Of a stretch of 64,000 bases of DNA, positions 9,333 to 18,118 are shown piece after piece (position 1 is the stretch's first letter; each line of letters opens with the position of its first letter). The position numbers and the translations under genes are program-made. Source of the DNA: Nostoc sp. TCL240-02 (GTDB taxonomy: Bacteria > Cyanobacteriota > Cyanobacteriia > Cyanobacteriales > Nostocaceae); NCBI RefSeq assembly GCF_013343235.1, contig NZ_CP040094.1, positions 806,501 through 870,500 on the forward strand, in the 5' to 3' direction. Below the pieces are notes generated by a model that saw only the letters and a list, made by a program, of their open reading frames with translations, searched no databases and was not told the origin of the DNA.

Positions 9333-9587
9333 TTTCTTTTCGTGCAGCATAGTGTAGCCATATTTATTTGGGTGGTGCGTACAGCGCAAGCGCGATAGGT
9401 TTAACTTCGCAAAAATTAACTATGAATTCATACATTAGAAAAAGTTAATAATCTAGTAGCAATCATAAAAATACCTATTAACTAGCTATTACGTATTTAA
9501 TTTAAATCTAAGATATTCTAAAAATTATTCTAGGATAATTACTTAGAAATTCCTGTAAAATCAATATAATAAACAACATTTAAAAAT

Positions 9588-10664
9588 ATGGACAATACAA
9601 ATCAAAAAAAAGCTTTAATTAACAGCGAAATTGCCCTCTTTCTTAGAGGTTTGATTATTGGTAAAGTGTTGACACTTATGGTTATTGGTGGGCTGCTTTG
9701 GTGGTTACTAAAGCCAAATTTATTGTCCCGCAACAGCGTTAACTCTTCTTCTAATCAAAATTTCAAGACCGTCTCTAACACCACATCCAGTTTTCAGACA
9801 GTTGCAGATGTCCCCACTGCCTCATTTAACTACGGAGGAAGTACAGCTTGGGCATCTATTCGGCAATTGGTAGATTCTCAGATCCAGAGCGATCGCCCGG
9901 AATTACAATTACGTTATGTAGACCCTGTTAATGCTAGCCCTGGTTCTAGCTCAGGTATTCGGATGTTACTAGATGGGAAACTAGATTTTGCTCAGTCTTC
10001 TCGTCCCCTTACAGATGAAGAACAAGCTATGGCAAAAGCGCGAGGCTTCACCCTTGAGCAACGTCAGATAGGTATGGATGGAATAGCAGTGGTAGTCAAC
10101 CCATCCCTGAAAGTATCAGGTTTAACTGTTGACCAATTGCAGCAGATTTATTTGGGGAAAATTACTAACTGGAATCAAGTAGGTGGGCCAAACCTACCCA
10201 TCACGCCTTTGTCTCAACGACCAGAAGACGCAGATACAGTCATATTCTCTAACAACAGCGACTTGAAAGGGCAAACACTTGGCTCGAATGTGCAATATGT
10301 CTACTCTACTACAGAGGCAGTGCGTCAACTCAGTAAAATCCCTGGTGGTGTGTATTACGGTTCTGCCCGTTCAGTAGTGCCTCAATGCAGTGTAAAGGCT
10401 TTGCCATTGGGTCAGACAGCTGGTCAATTAATTCCCCCCTATCGGGAACCGATGGTGTCGCCTGAGCAATGTCCGCGTCAGCGCAATCAGCTAAATACTG
10501 AAGCTATCAAAAATGGCAGCTATCCCATAATTGCTAATTTGTTTGTGATTATTAAGCAGAATAAAGGTCGGGAACAGCAGATTGGGGATGCATACACCAA
10601 ACTTTTATTAACTGACCAGGGACAAAGAGCAATTGAGCAAGCTGGTTTCGTCAGTGTTGACTAG
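9588..10664 (+). CDS. PstS-like phosphate-binding-family protein, membrane anchored
   Basis: The 358-aa product starts with a signal-anchor helix (about residues 22-42), then a low-complexity Ser/Asn linker, then a periplasmic-binding-protein fold of the PstS type. Family features include FNYGGSTAW (first anion-binding loop), PGSSSGIRMLLDGKLDFAQSSRPL, and YLGKITNWNQVGG. The usual SGTT-type loop is replaced by a NNSDLKGQ segment, so phosphate may not be the ligand. No pst permease genes are near. The missing permease, the uncleaved-looking anchor and the position 255 bp after a membrane kinase suggest a sensing role rather than transport; this is inference. The alternative is a stand-alone scavenging PstS. 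Confidence 0.8.
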   Translation: MDNTNQKKALINSEIALFLRGLIIGKVLTLMVIGGLLWWLLKPNLLSRNSVNSSSNQNFKTVSNTTSSFQTVADVPTASFNYGGSTAWASIRQLVDSQIQSDRPELQLRYVDPVNASPGSSSGIRMLLDGKLDFAQSSRPLTDEEQAMAKARGFTLEQRQIGMDGIAVVVNPSLKVSGLTVDQLQQIYLGKITNWNQVGGPNLPITPLSQRPEDADTVIFSNNSDLKGQTLGSNVQYVYSTTEAVRQLSKIPGGVYYGSARSVVPQCSVKALPLGQTAGQLIPPYREPMVSPEQCPRQRNQLNTEAIKNGSYPIIANLFVIIKQNKGREQQIGDAYTKLLLTDQGQRAIEQAGFVSVD

Positions 10665-10682
10665 TAATTTGGATGACAATTA

Positions 10683-10737
10683 AGCCCCTTCCCATAAATA
10701 CCCAACTTCTTTAAGAAGTCGGGTATCTCGGGGAAGT
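10683..10737. repeat. Nested palindrome downstream of the PstS-like gene
   Basis: An inverted repeat with outer arms CCCCTTCCC / GGGGAAG and inner arms ATACCCAACTTCTT / AAGAAGTCGGGTAT. It lies between convergent genes and may stop transcription both ways, although no T-run follows. A related hairpin (GACTTTTTCAAAAAGTC) lies at 15901-15917. Confidence 0.65.
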
Positions 10738-10854
10738 GATGCCTATGGCGGTAAACTACGCATCATTCACTACCTGTTCAATATTTATGTATTCATCACT
10801 TGAGTTGAAAATATTTATTCATGTTCACTAGACAGCAAAAATAATATTGTTACT

Positions 10855-12636
10855 CTATGCAATGCGATCGCACTCTCCATTATTCTGCATTGCTGTGGCA
10901 AGTTTTTCTAGATTTTGACGAATAGAGACACTACGGTGATGATTTACACCCCAGACTCGCTCACAAATATCTAAAGCTTGCAAATAAAGGGGTTCTGCTT
11001 CACCGTAACGTCCAGTTTCACGATAAATTTCTGCCAGATTATTCAGACTTTCAGCAACATTGGGATGATTTTCTCCCAATAGGTGCTTATCAAGTTCTAA
11101 GGCTTTTATACATAAGGGTTCTGCTTCATTGTAACGCCCCTGTTCTCTGTACATATAACCAAGAGCGTAGATAGTATCTGCTAAAAGCGGATGCGCCTTT
11201 TGTAATACACGCTGCTTGAGTTCCAATGATTCCAAAAATAAAGATTCAGCTTGCTCGTAGCGTCCTTGAGCGCGGTATATCAATCCTAAATTGTGCAAAT
11301 CTGTTGCAACATCGGGATTCTCTTCTCCCAAAAATTGCTTATCTAGTTCTATTGCTTGTTGCGACAAGGGTTCAGCTTCACTGTAGCGTCCTTGATGATA
11401 ATAAAGTAGCGCTAAATTATTCAGTATAAGAGCGAAAGAAAGATGATTTTCGCCAACCAAACGTTTTTCAAGTTCTAATGATTGCAGATACAGAGGTTCT
11501 GCTTCGTCATAACGCCCTTGTTCATCATATAGTAATGCCAAATTGTTCAGACTGACGGCGACATCCGCATGGTTTTCTCCCCACAGACGTTTCCTCAGTT
11601 CCAAAGCTTGTTGATATAGGAGTTCCGCCTTAGCATATTGTCCAGTAGATTTGTAAAGTCCTGCCAAATTATTCAGGCTAGTAGCAAAAGAAGGATGATT
11701 GTCTCCTAGCAGGCGTTTCCTCAGTTCTAAAGCTTGTTTATATAAAGGTTCGGCTTCACTATAGTGTCCTGTTGCACGATAGATTCCGGCTAAATTGTTG
11801 AGGTTATTAGCTAAATCTATCTGCAAACCTAATTCATTTTGTAGCTCACTCGCCTGTCGCCAATATTTAATTGCTAATTCTTGTTCTTCTTGATAATTTT
11901 GAGATTCACCCCGATCTAATCTGCTGTGGTAAATATCGCCCAATCTTGAGTATAAAGTAGCCAAGGTGGGGTCTTTAGTTCCCCGTTCTTGTTCTACTTT
12001 CTCGATTAACCTTTGTAAATCTTGAATAGGTAAGAAAAAGCGATTAGTTTCATTAGTATCTGTACTAGCTAATTCTGTGTCTCTAAAAACAAAGCGGATA
12101 TTTTCTAATTCTTTACCAGGAATAGCATTTGTCTTTTGAGATTCAAACCGAAATACACCATTACGCCAACTCCAAAAATCAGGCGCTTTTTTAATCAGGT
12201 TGACTAAAATTTGGTTAGTTACCCAAAGCACGATTGCAAATGGAAATTCGCGCAATCCTTCCCTTGTCCACTGTAAGTAACCAAAAAATTTCTCCTGTTC
12301 TGATTGCTCATTTCCCAACCTGAGAAAATAAAGTTGTTCAGCACCCGTGACAGTAATCACCGCCAAGTTCTGCTGACGGAGATATTCTTCTTGTTGTACC
12401 AGTTGGTTAAGAGCAGCTTTCAGGCTTGGTTCCTGACGTGCTAAAGTTACTCGATATGCACGGAAGGCGGGTTGTAATTCAGCTTCATATTGAGCAATAA
12501 TCTGATCACGAAAGCTAGCATCATCGCAAACCGCAATCAGTAAATTTAGTCCCCGTTTTTGAGCTTCAATAGAAACAATTAAATCATCATACGCATCTTG
12601 ATTTTCTCCTTCATCAAATAATTCTTCATTTAACAT
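10855..12636 (-). CDS. Kinesin-light-chain-type TPR protein with N-terminal NTPase-like region
   Basis: The 593-aa protein has two parts. Residues about 1-200 form an alpha/beta region (LNLLIAVCDD near the start, FAIVLWVTNQI later) that resembles a degenerate NTPase-type fold without a Walker A. Residues about 260-570 hold seven consecutive 42-residue TPRs of the kinesin-light-chain type, each with LNNLAxLY and YxEAEPLYxQALEL. The repeats are very similar to each other, pointing to recent expansion. The start overlaps the end of the upstream ATPase gene by 11 bp, so the two are almost certainly translationally coupled. TPRs of this type usually bind protein partners; here the likely partner is the ATPase. 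Cellular role unknown. Confidence 0.82.
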   Translation of the reverse strand: MLNEELFDEGENQDAYDDLIVSIEAQKRGLNLLIAVCDDASFRDQIIAQYEAELQPAFRAYRVTLARQEPSLKAALNQLVQQEEYLRQQNLAVITVTGAEQLYFLRLGNEQSEQEKFFGYLQWTREGLREFPFAIVLWVTNQILVNLIKKAPDFWSWRNGVFRFESQKTNAIPGKELENIRFVFRDTELASTDTNETNRFFLPIQDLQRLIEKVEQERGTKDPTLATLYSRLGDIYHSRLDRGESQNYQEEQELAIKYWRQASELQNELGLQIDLANNLNNLAGIYRATGHYSEAEPLYKQALELRKRLLGDNHPSFATSLNNLAGLYKSTGQYAKAELLYQQALELRKRLWGENHADVAVSLNNLALLYDEQGRYDEAEPLYLQSLELEKRLVGENHLSFALILNNLALLYYHQGRYSEAEPLSQQAIELDKQFLGEENPDVATDLHNLGLIYRAQGRYEQAESLFLESLELKQRVLQKAHPLLADTIYALGYMYREQGRYNEAEPLCIKALELDKHLLGENHPNVAESLNNLAEIYRETGRYGEAEPLYLQALDICERVWGVNHHRSVSIRQNLEKLATAMQNNGECDRIA

Positions 12637-13918
12637 TAATGGCTCCCTGTCTTCTCAGGCTTTCAATAATAATTGGATGAACATCGTACCAAGTTTCATC
12701 GGTGCGATATTCTAGAACATATAGCCCATGTAGTAAATCTAAAAACTCTGCTTGTTTGGGATCATTGGGCATAAATTGCTCATAAACGCTCTGCAAAATA
12801 TCGATATCAGTTTTTCCTAAGCGGATCGAAAAATCATTGCGAATTTTATTGATTGCTTGCAGAAGAATTTTATCATCAATAATAACTTTGGCTGAAGGAT
12901 TTCGCCGGATAGTCCGCAAACAAATGCGGCAGCATTCCTTAGAGATCCGAATTAACTCTCGCAATACACCACCACTGTAAATTACAATTTTTTCAGCCGT
13001 TTCTGCCGCGATTAATTCACTAGAAATCCGCTTTTGCAAAACTTCACCGAGAATCTTTGTTGCTTCCGGGCGAGGTTGGGCATTTGGGAAGCGATTTTTA
13101 CCTTTATCAAATATTTTTAAGACAGGCATTGCTACAACTTGATCGTTGGTTTCAGTGGCAATAATTGTGCTAATAAATGTTTCTCGAAGGACTGCAATCG
13201 GGATAGTGTAAATAATTTGAAAGTTAGGCTGACACAGAGCTTTAATGTTATCTCGATAAATTTCGTTAACTCTGCCTAAATCAAGTTTATCTAAATCATC
13301 AATGATTACTAAAACGTTTTGTTTAGTTGCAGCTTGAATTAGAGCAGCAATTTCATTAATTCTGGCAACCAAATCTGATAACTTGCGTTCAAATTCTTGC
13401 TTGATTTCATCCCGAACGCTAGCATCAGCTTTTAATTTAGAGCTAATCAATTTTAAGAGGTCAAAACCTATACTAACTTCAGCTTGCAAATTGGATTCTT
13501 CAGTGCGAGTACGGGTAGCAAACCACTTATAAAGAGCTTCTTTGGTAGATTGTGGAATATCAACTTTGCGGGCTTCTGCCTCTGTCATTAAATTAACTGC
13601 GATCGCAAACAGTATATTAATATGATTAACCGCCGACATTTCAATTTTGTCGGCAATAGAAAACAGAACTACAAAATATTTATTTTGAATTTGTCTGCTA
13701 AACTCAGCTAACAAAGTAGACTTACCACATCCCCGATGTCCTGTAAAGACAATTTTGCCATCTCCATTAGGGCTATCTTCCACTAATTGGTTCAGGTCTG
13801 CAATCAAATCATCACCATATTCGACTCTAAATCTTTCCATTTCGTTCCGTTCCATCAACGGAAACAGTTCGAGATTACTGTATGCTTCTTGAAAGGAGTT
13901 TAATAAATCCTGAGACAT
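12626..13918 (-). CDS. P-loop ATPase of the AAA/KAP-STAND kind
   Basis: The 430-aa product has Walker A GHRGCGKST at residues 60-68 and Walker B VLVIIDDLD at about 202-210, separated by a helical insertion of about 100 residues. A predicted helical lid and winged-helix-like tail follow. The combination resembles ATPases of the KAP/STAND class that act as signal-responsive switches. The gene overlaps the TPR gene by 11 bp, forming a two-gene operon. About 220-250 bp upstream is a 19-bp direct repeat that could be an operator. Function is not known; a conflict or stress-response role is inferred from architecture and from the nearby Pepco/caspase pair. Confidence 0.8.
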   Translation of the reverse strand: MSQDLLNSFQEAYSNLELFPLMERNEMERFRVEYGDDLIADLNQLVEDSPNGDGKIVFTGHRGCGKSTLLAEFSRQIQNKYFVVLFSIADKIEMSAVNHINILFAIAVNLMTEAEARKVDIPQSTKEALYKWFATRTRTEESNLQAEVSIGFDLLKLISSKLKADASVRDEIKQEFERKLSDLVARINEIAALIQAATKQNVLVIIDDLDKLDLGRVNEIYRDNIKALCQPNFQIIYTIPIAVLRETFISTIIATETNDQVVAMPVLKIFDKGKNRFPNAQPRPEATKILGEVLQKRISSELIAAETAEKIVIYSGGVLRELIRISKECCRICLRTIRRNPSAKVIIDDKILLQAINKIRNDFSIRLGKTDIDILQSVYEQFMPNDPKQAEFLDLLHGLYVLEYRTDETWYDVHPIIIESLRRQGAINVK

Positions 13919-14136
13919 TGGAGAGTGCCGTAAACGTGCTAACTATTCATATAATGGCTCATGATTTTTGAAGCACAAGTTTAGGTCATGTCTAGGATAG
14001 AGTACGCCTAAATAACTTTTTAAATTTCGTTAATAAATAACTACTAGGTGAGTAGTATGTTATGTGTTAAAAAAAGATGCCAGAATTACCAATTTTCAAC
14101 CTATCAATGAGTAACAGAGGTCAATAATTAATCAGG

Positions 14137-14188
14137 CTGAATGATAGATTATACATTCGATAATTTAAACTGAATGATAGATTATACA
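14137..14188. repeat. 19-bp direct repeat upstream of the ATPase/TPR operon
   Basis: Two perfect copies of CTGAATGATAGATTATACA at 14137-14155 and 14170-14188, with start-to-start distance 33 bp (three helical turns). They lie about 220 bp upstream of the ATPase start, in otherwise non-coding DNA. The spacing would put two bound proteins on the same face of the helix, so an operator is possible. Confidence 0.6.
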
Positions 14189-14353
14189 GATAACATCCTA
14201 AAAGCTACTTAACATATAAATAAAATAAAATTTTTAGTTATAAAAATAAATTTTTAGTGTGCTTCGCCTCATCCTCCTATAGCTGATGCGATGGTAGCTG
14301 TTGTTACTATTAGTTAGTAGTCTGTCAATGAATAATTAACGAATACATTCTTT

Positions 14354-14422
14354 GTAGAGACGGCGATTTATCGCGTCTCTCTAACGTGTCAATTTTTTAG
14401 ACGCGATAAATCGCGTCTCTAC
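14354..14422. repeat. Pair of inverted dispersed palindromes
   Basis: Two copies of the GTAGAGACG...CGTCTCT palindrome (14354-14380 and 14400-14422) face each other with a 19-bp gap, directly next to the 21-bp tandem array. The whole block can fold into a long hairpin. Confidence 0.75.
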
Positions 14423-14634
14423 ATGAGATAATAAAGCTCCGCGACATCAAAACCAGCTTTTGCGACATCAAAACTAGCTTTTGCGACATCAAAACCAGCT
14501 TTTGCGACATCAAAACTAGCTTTTGTGACTTCAAAACCTGCTTTTGTGACTTCAAAACTAGCTTTTGCGACTTTAAAACTAGCTTTTGCGACTTTAAAAC
14601 TAGCTTTTGCGACTTTAAAACCTGCTTTTCTCAA
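14419..14634 (-). CDS. Possible small heptad-repeat protein (21-bp tandem array)
   Basis: An ATG-started frame of 71 codons consists almost wholly of seven-residue repeats of the form K-A-(G/S)-F-(D/E/K)-V-(A/T). It is written by nine 21-bp DNA repeats (14441-14629). The period is a multiple of three, so the frame persists by itself, which weakens the coding case. The variable fifth position changes in blocks along the protein: three Lys, two Glu, then four Asp. No clear ribosome binding site or domain is seen. It may be an expressed amphipathic helix or merely repeat DNA. Confidence 0.3.
   Translation of the reverse strand: MRKAGFKVAKASFKVAKASFKVAKASFEVTKAGFEVTKASFDVAKAGFDVAKASFDVAKAGFDVAELYYLM
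14441..14629. repeat. Nine-copy 21-bp tandem repeat
   Basis: Unit GCGACATCAAAACTAGCTTT plus T, repeated nine times without gaps. Three sub-variants are arranged in blocks: four GCGACATC, two GTGACTTC and three GCGACTTT units. This indicates stepwise local duplication. Confidence 0.9.
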
Positions 14635-14811
14635 CGAATTTCAGCAAATATACCCGCATCTATCTAGTTGGCTAATGCCATCCAATGCTTTTATAATTCT
14701 GTAACTTCACTGTGGCTAGTCCATCTGCTTGTTGCGTATCTTGATGACATATAAATAACTCAGTGTATAAAGTCAGGGTTATTTATAAATAAATCCAAAT
14801 AGGAAAACTAT

Positions 14812-15177
14812 ATGCAACGGAAACGAAACTCCATCTCACTGACCAAAGCTGAACGACGGATTGAAGGAATGCAGACAATTAACCCTGAGTTAGACTTTAG
14901 TAATGGGTTTTCAATTACTACTTACAACACTAAAGTAATTGAGTTACGAGAGAAGCTAGCCGCTTATAATCAAGCACAAACAATAGTAGATAAGACACAC
15001 AATGCATTAATAGAATCAGAACGTGAGTTGAATACTTATTCTGAGCAAATGCTATTGAATGTTGCATCTCGCTACGGCAAAAATAGTGATGAGTATGGGA
15101 TGGCTGGTGGAACGCGCAGGTCAGACCGCAAGAAACCACGTCCAGTAGTAAAACAAACAGTGACATCTGTGAAATAA
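14812..15177 (+). CDS. Small conserved cyanobacterial hypothetical protein
   Basis: The 121-aa product starts at an ATG preceded by AGGAAAA at a good distance. The centre is a predicted long helix or coiled coil (about residues 40-85: REKLAAYNQAQ through ESERELNTYSEQM). The end carries a GGTRRSDRKKPRP basic motif. I recall similar C-terminal motifs in other Nostoc hypotheticals, but no function is known. It lies between the 21-bp array and a Uma2 gene on the same strand, 108 bp before the latter. Confidence 0.65.
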   Translation: MQRKRNSISLTKAERRIEGMQTINPELDFSNGFSITTYNTKVIELREKLAAYNQAQTIVDKTHNALIESERELNTYSEQMLLNVASRYGKNSDEYGMAGGTRRSDRKKPRPVVKQTVTSVK

Positions 15178-15285
15178 TTGTTTGGACTCGCTGCTTCTTT
15201 AGATAAGGGTGCGTTGACCTTTGTGACAATGCACCATTAAAATTAATATAAAGCTAATCAAACTCTTTTTTACAAGAAAGCCCTA

Positions 15286-15849
15286 ATGCTACAAACCCCA
15301 TCTAAATCGATAACTTTAGATGAGTTTCTCAAGCTACCAGAAACAGAACCTGCTAGCGAATATATTGATGGGCAAATCATTCAGAAACCAATGCCACAGG
15401 GTAAGCACAGCACAATTCAAACCGAGTTTTCTACTACTGTCAACGTAATTCTTAAACCGCAACAGATTGCACGAGCATTTTCAGAGTTACGTTGCACATT
15501 TGATGGACGCTCAATAATTCCAGATGTGTCTGTGTTTACTTGGGGTAGAATTCCCCGCGACGAAAAAGGCGAGGTTGCTAATACCTTTTTGATAGCTCCT
15601 GACTGGACAATTGAGATTCTCTCACCTGACCAAAGTCAAACAAAAGTGACCAAAAATATTTTGCGTTGTCTCAATTTTGGCACTCAAATGGGTTGGTTAA
15701 TTGACCCAAATGAGCAAACAGTGTTTGTTTATCTTCCCAAGCAGCAACCAGAAGTGTTTGATGAACCACAGCAAATACTTCCTGTTCCATCTTTTGCTAA
15801 TGAGTTAAATCTGAGCGTAGCATCTGTTTTTGGGTGGTTATTAGAGTAA
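15286..15849 (+). CDS. Uma2-family (DUF820) restriction-endonuclease-fold protein
   Basis: The 187-aa protein fits the cyanobacterial Uma2 family, which has a PD-(D/E)XK nuclease-like fold. Seen are the N-terminal LDEFLKLPETEPASEYIDGQII with its acidic residue, the PDVSVF strand, and WTIEILSPDQSQTK carrying the E and following Lys-containing segment. C-terminal GWLIDPNEQTVFVYLP is also typical. Dozens of paralogues exist per Nostoc genome; their biological role is unsettled. Length is normal and no damage is visible. A second, longer family member lies at 51385-52161. Confidence 0.85.
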   Translation: MLQTPSKSITLDEFLKLPETEPASEYIDGQIIQKPMPQGKHSTIQTEFSTTVNVILKPQQIARAFSELRCTFDGRSIIPDVSVFTWGRIPRDEKGEVANTFLIAPDWTIEILSPDQSQTKVTKNILRCLNFGTQMGWLIDPNEQTVFVYLPKQQPEVFDEPQQILPVPSFANELNLSVASVFGWLLE

Positions 15850-15900
15850 AAACAGTATGACGAAGTTAAACCAAACATTTTTGATGGGTAATGTTGGGTT

Positions 15901-15917
15901 GACTTTTTCAAAAAGTC
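15901..15917. terminator. Hairpin between convergent uma2 and caspase genes
   Basis: GACTTTTTCAAAAAGTC can form a stem of six to eight base pairs. It lies 52 bp beyond the Uma2 stop and 173 bp beyond the caspase stop, between convergent genes. Terminator function is plausible but the T-run is inside the stem. Confidence 0.35.
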
Positions 15918-16089
15918 GGGAATGTCCCAAAATTAATTGAGTCGAACAACTGTTCGGTTTTGCAACCTACCAAGCTATCCGACTCGGTTTTATATTCGGA
16001 GGTTGTCGCCTTACTCGCTGGTTCAGGTCTGGACTCCCTGGTGTACGCTCGATAAATTCCCATCTATCAACTCTGACTTTGGGGAATCC

Positions 16090-18117
16090 TCATACCACAG
16101 ACACCATCACCCGAAAACCAATATTAGCGTCACGATACGCTATATTGTGCTCTATGCGCTCGGCAGAACGGCAATACCAGGCTTGGTTGTTCCAACTACC
16201 GCCACGCAGCATCTTGATATTATTATCTTTACTAGTTAACCACGCACTACAATCTTTTGGTGCATCTTGGTAATTACTATTACATAGATATCTACACCAT
16301 TCCCATACATTACCATGCATATCGTATAAACCGAAAGAATTAGGCGGAAATTTTCCTAGATCTATTGTTTGTTGACGATCTTCGCCCTTTGGTGCAGAGC
16401 CGTAAGGAGAGTTACCGTTGTAGTTAACTAAATCTGTGGTAATCGTTTCACCAAAATAAAACGGTGTAGTTGTTCCCGCGCGACAAGCATATTCCCATTC
16501 GGCTTCACTAGGTAGCCTGTAGGTGTGTTTTGTCTTCGTACTCAACTTTTTACAAAACTCTACCACCTCATCCCAATTTACTTGTTCTACAGGTCGTTTC
16601 TCACCTATGAACTTAGAAGGATTACTACCCATGATTGCTTGATACTGTGCCTGGGTAACTGCATATTTCCCCATGAAGAACTTAGGAACTGTTACTTGAT
16701 GCAGTGGACTTTCATCATTTTCTCGTTCTGCTTCACCTAGTGGTGAACCCATCATAAAGGTTCCCCCTGGTATCTCCACCATTTCTAGGGTGATACCATT
16801 TCCTAAGTCTTCAATGAAGTATTTCGCTTCACGATTGCTACGGTTGGAAATATTTCCCCGTGCATCCACAGTGACAACTTCAAATTGAAAGCTTTTTAGG
16901 TTAATTGCTTTAAATGGCCAAAAACGTGGTAAAGCAATTGTCAAACCCAACCCAGCACCCGCAAACCCAACAGTTTGAATCACCCTTCGCCGTGACAAGT
17001 TAGGTAATATTAGTTTTTTTAATGGCGTTGAAGGTGTTGGAATTGTAGATGTTGCAAATTGTACCTTACCAGAAGTTTGAGTATTAGTAACAGGAGATGG
17101 TGAGGTTGCCTTGGGAGGTGGAATTTGAGGAGGTTTAGTTATAGGTGTATTTGTAACTGACTTAGATGCTTGTGGAATTGTTTGCTGAGGTAAATCAGGA
17201 TTTGCAGAACTATTTCGCAACCGTTCAATTCTTTGTAAACCTCTCACCGCGTCCATATCTTGCCCTGAAGCCGCAGCTAATACCCGAATCCATAATTGCT
17301 CTGCTAAATCTAAATTCCTGTTTACTTCTGCTTGGTAAGCATCATTTTTCAATGTGGCGATATCATTTAAGGTTGCGTATCGTGGCACAAGTATTAGGTG
17401 AGATTTATTCACAGGTTCAGCAATCACATAAGGCGTTTGCCTTGTATTCTTATGCTGACGAACCAGTTCAGGCACACGAAACCTGAGATATTGCTCCAAT
17501 CGTTCAACAGTAGCGCATTGACCTTGAATTCCCAACCCTTCTAATAATGCTCTGGTAAAAGCACCTTGTTGTAAAGCGTCAATTTCATAAGAATACTCTT
17601 GGGGAATACAAGAAAAAATGCTGATAACTCCTTGTTGACGTGCTTCTTCTGCGGTTTGTCGCCCAATTCCTTCACCTGTTTTTTTACCTTCATTGCGACA
17701 AGCATCCAGAATCAAGACAACATTATCAGCACCGCAGCGACGCAGACGTTCAGTCACAAAGTTAATCGCAATTGCCGTGCTTTCAATATCCTCTGGATCG
17801 CCATCACAGGGCATGAGATAATCACGGTCAGCGTATCTTATTCCATGACCACTGAAGAAAAACCAGAAATTATCCCCTACTCCCATAAAGGAATTTTCAA
17901 ATAACTGACGCAAGATTCGCAGCAAGTTAGTGCGAGTTGGGCGAGTCGATTTTCCAGCAACATCAGGGGAGTCATCAGAGAAAAAGAATATTCGCTCAAA
18001 TCCGGCTTCATTGCCCAGAAACTCTTGCATTAACAGTGCATCCCGCTTCGCATAGTTTAGCGGTTGCAGATAATCATACTGGTTAATTCCGATCGCGATC
18101 GCCCAATTTTTTGCCAT
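16090..18117 (-). CDS. Caspase-like (C14) protease fused to a SUMF1/FGE-sulfatase domain
   Basis: The 675-aa protein has an N-terminal caspase-like domain with catalytic His91 (SGHG, 89-92) and Cys140 (LDACR, 138-142). A Pro/Thr-rich linker follows (about 300-370), then one hydrophobic helix (about 376-400), and a C-terminal formylglycine-generating-enzyme/SUMF1 domain (about 440-672: EIPGGTFMMGSP, YRLPSEAEWEYACRAG, YDMHGNVWEWC, LRGGSWNN, GFRVM). The SUMF1 domain is a C-type-lectin-like fold and may act as a binding module rather than an enzyme. Its last 30 residues look like a diversified ligand surface. The ATG lies one base after the stop of the upstream Pepco gene, so the two are coupled. 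A role in programmed death or defence is inference from the family. Confidence 0.88.
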   Translation of the reverse strand: MAKNWAIAIGINQYDYLQPLNYAKRDALLMQEFLGNEAGFERIFFFSDDSPDVAGKSTRPTRTNLLRILRQLFENSFMGVGDNFWFFFSGHGIRYADRDYLMPCDGDPEDIESTAIAINFVTERLRRCGADNVVLILDACRNEGKKTGEGIGRQTAEEARQQGVISIFSCIPQEYSYEIDALQQGAFTRALLEGLGIQGQCATVERLEQYLRFRVPELVRQHKNTRQTPYVIAEPVNKSHLILVPRYATLNDIATLKNDAYQAEVNRNLDLAEQLWIRVLAAASGQDMDAVRGLQRIERLRNSSANPDLPQQTIPQASKSVTNTPITKPPQIPPPKATSPSPVTNTQTSGKVQFATSTIPTPSTPLKKLILPNLSRRRVIQTVGFAGAGLGLTIALPRFWPFKAINLKSFQFEVVTVDARGNISNRSNREAKYFIEDLGNGITLEMVEIPGGTFMMGSPLGEAERENDESPLHQVTVPKFFMGKYAVTQAQYQAIMGSNPSKFIGEKRPVEQVNWDEVVEFCKKLSTKTKHTYRLPSEAEWEYACRAGTTTPFYFGETITTDLVNYNGNSPYGSAPKGEDRQQTIDLGKFPPNSFGLYDMHGNVWEWCRYLCNSNYQDAPKDCSAWLTSKDNNIKMLRGGSWNNQAWYCRSAERIEHNIAYRDANIGFRVMVSVV

Positions 18118-18118
18118 T

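Noticed and set aside
14441..14629. CRISPR array
   Set aside because: Repeats are contiguous 21-bp units with no spacers and there are no cas genes.
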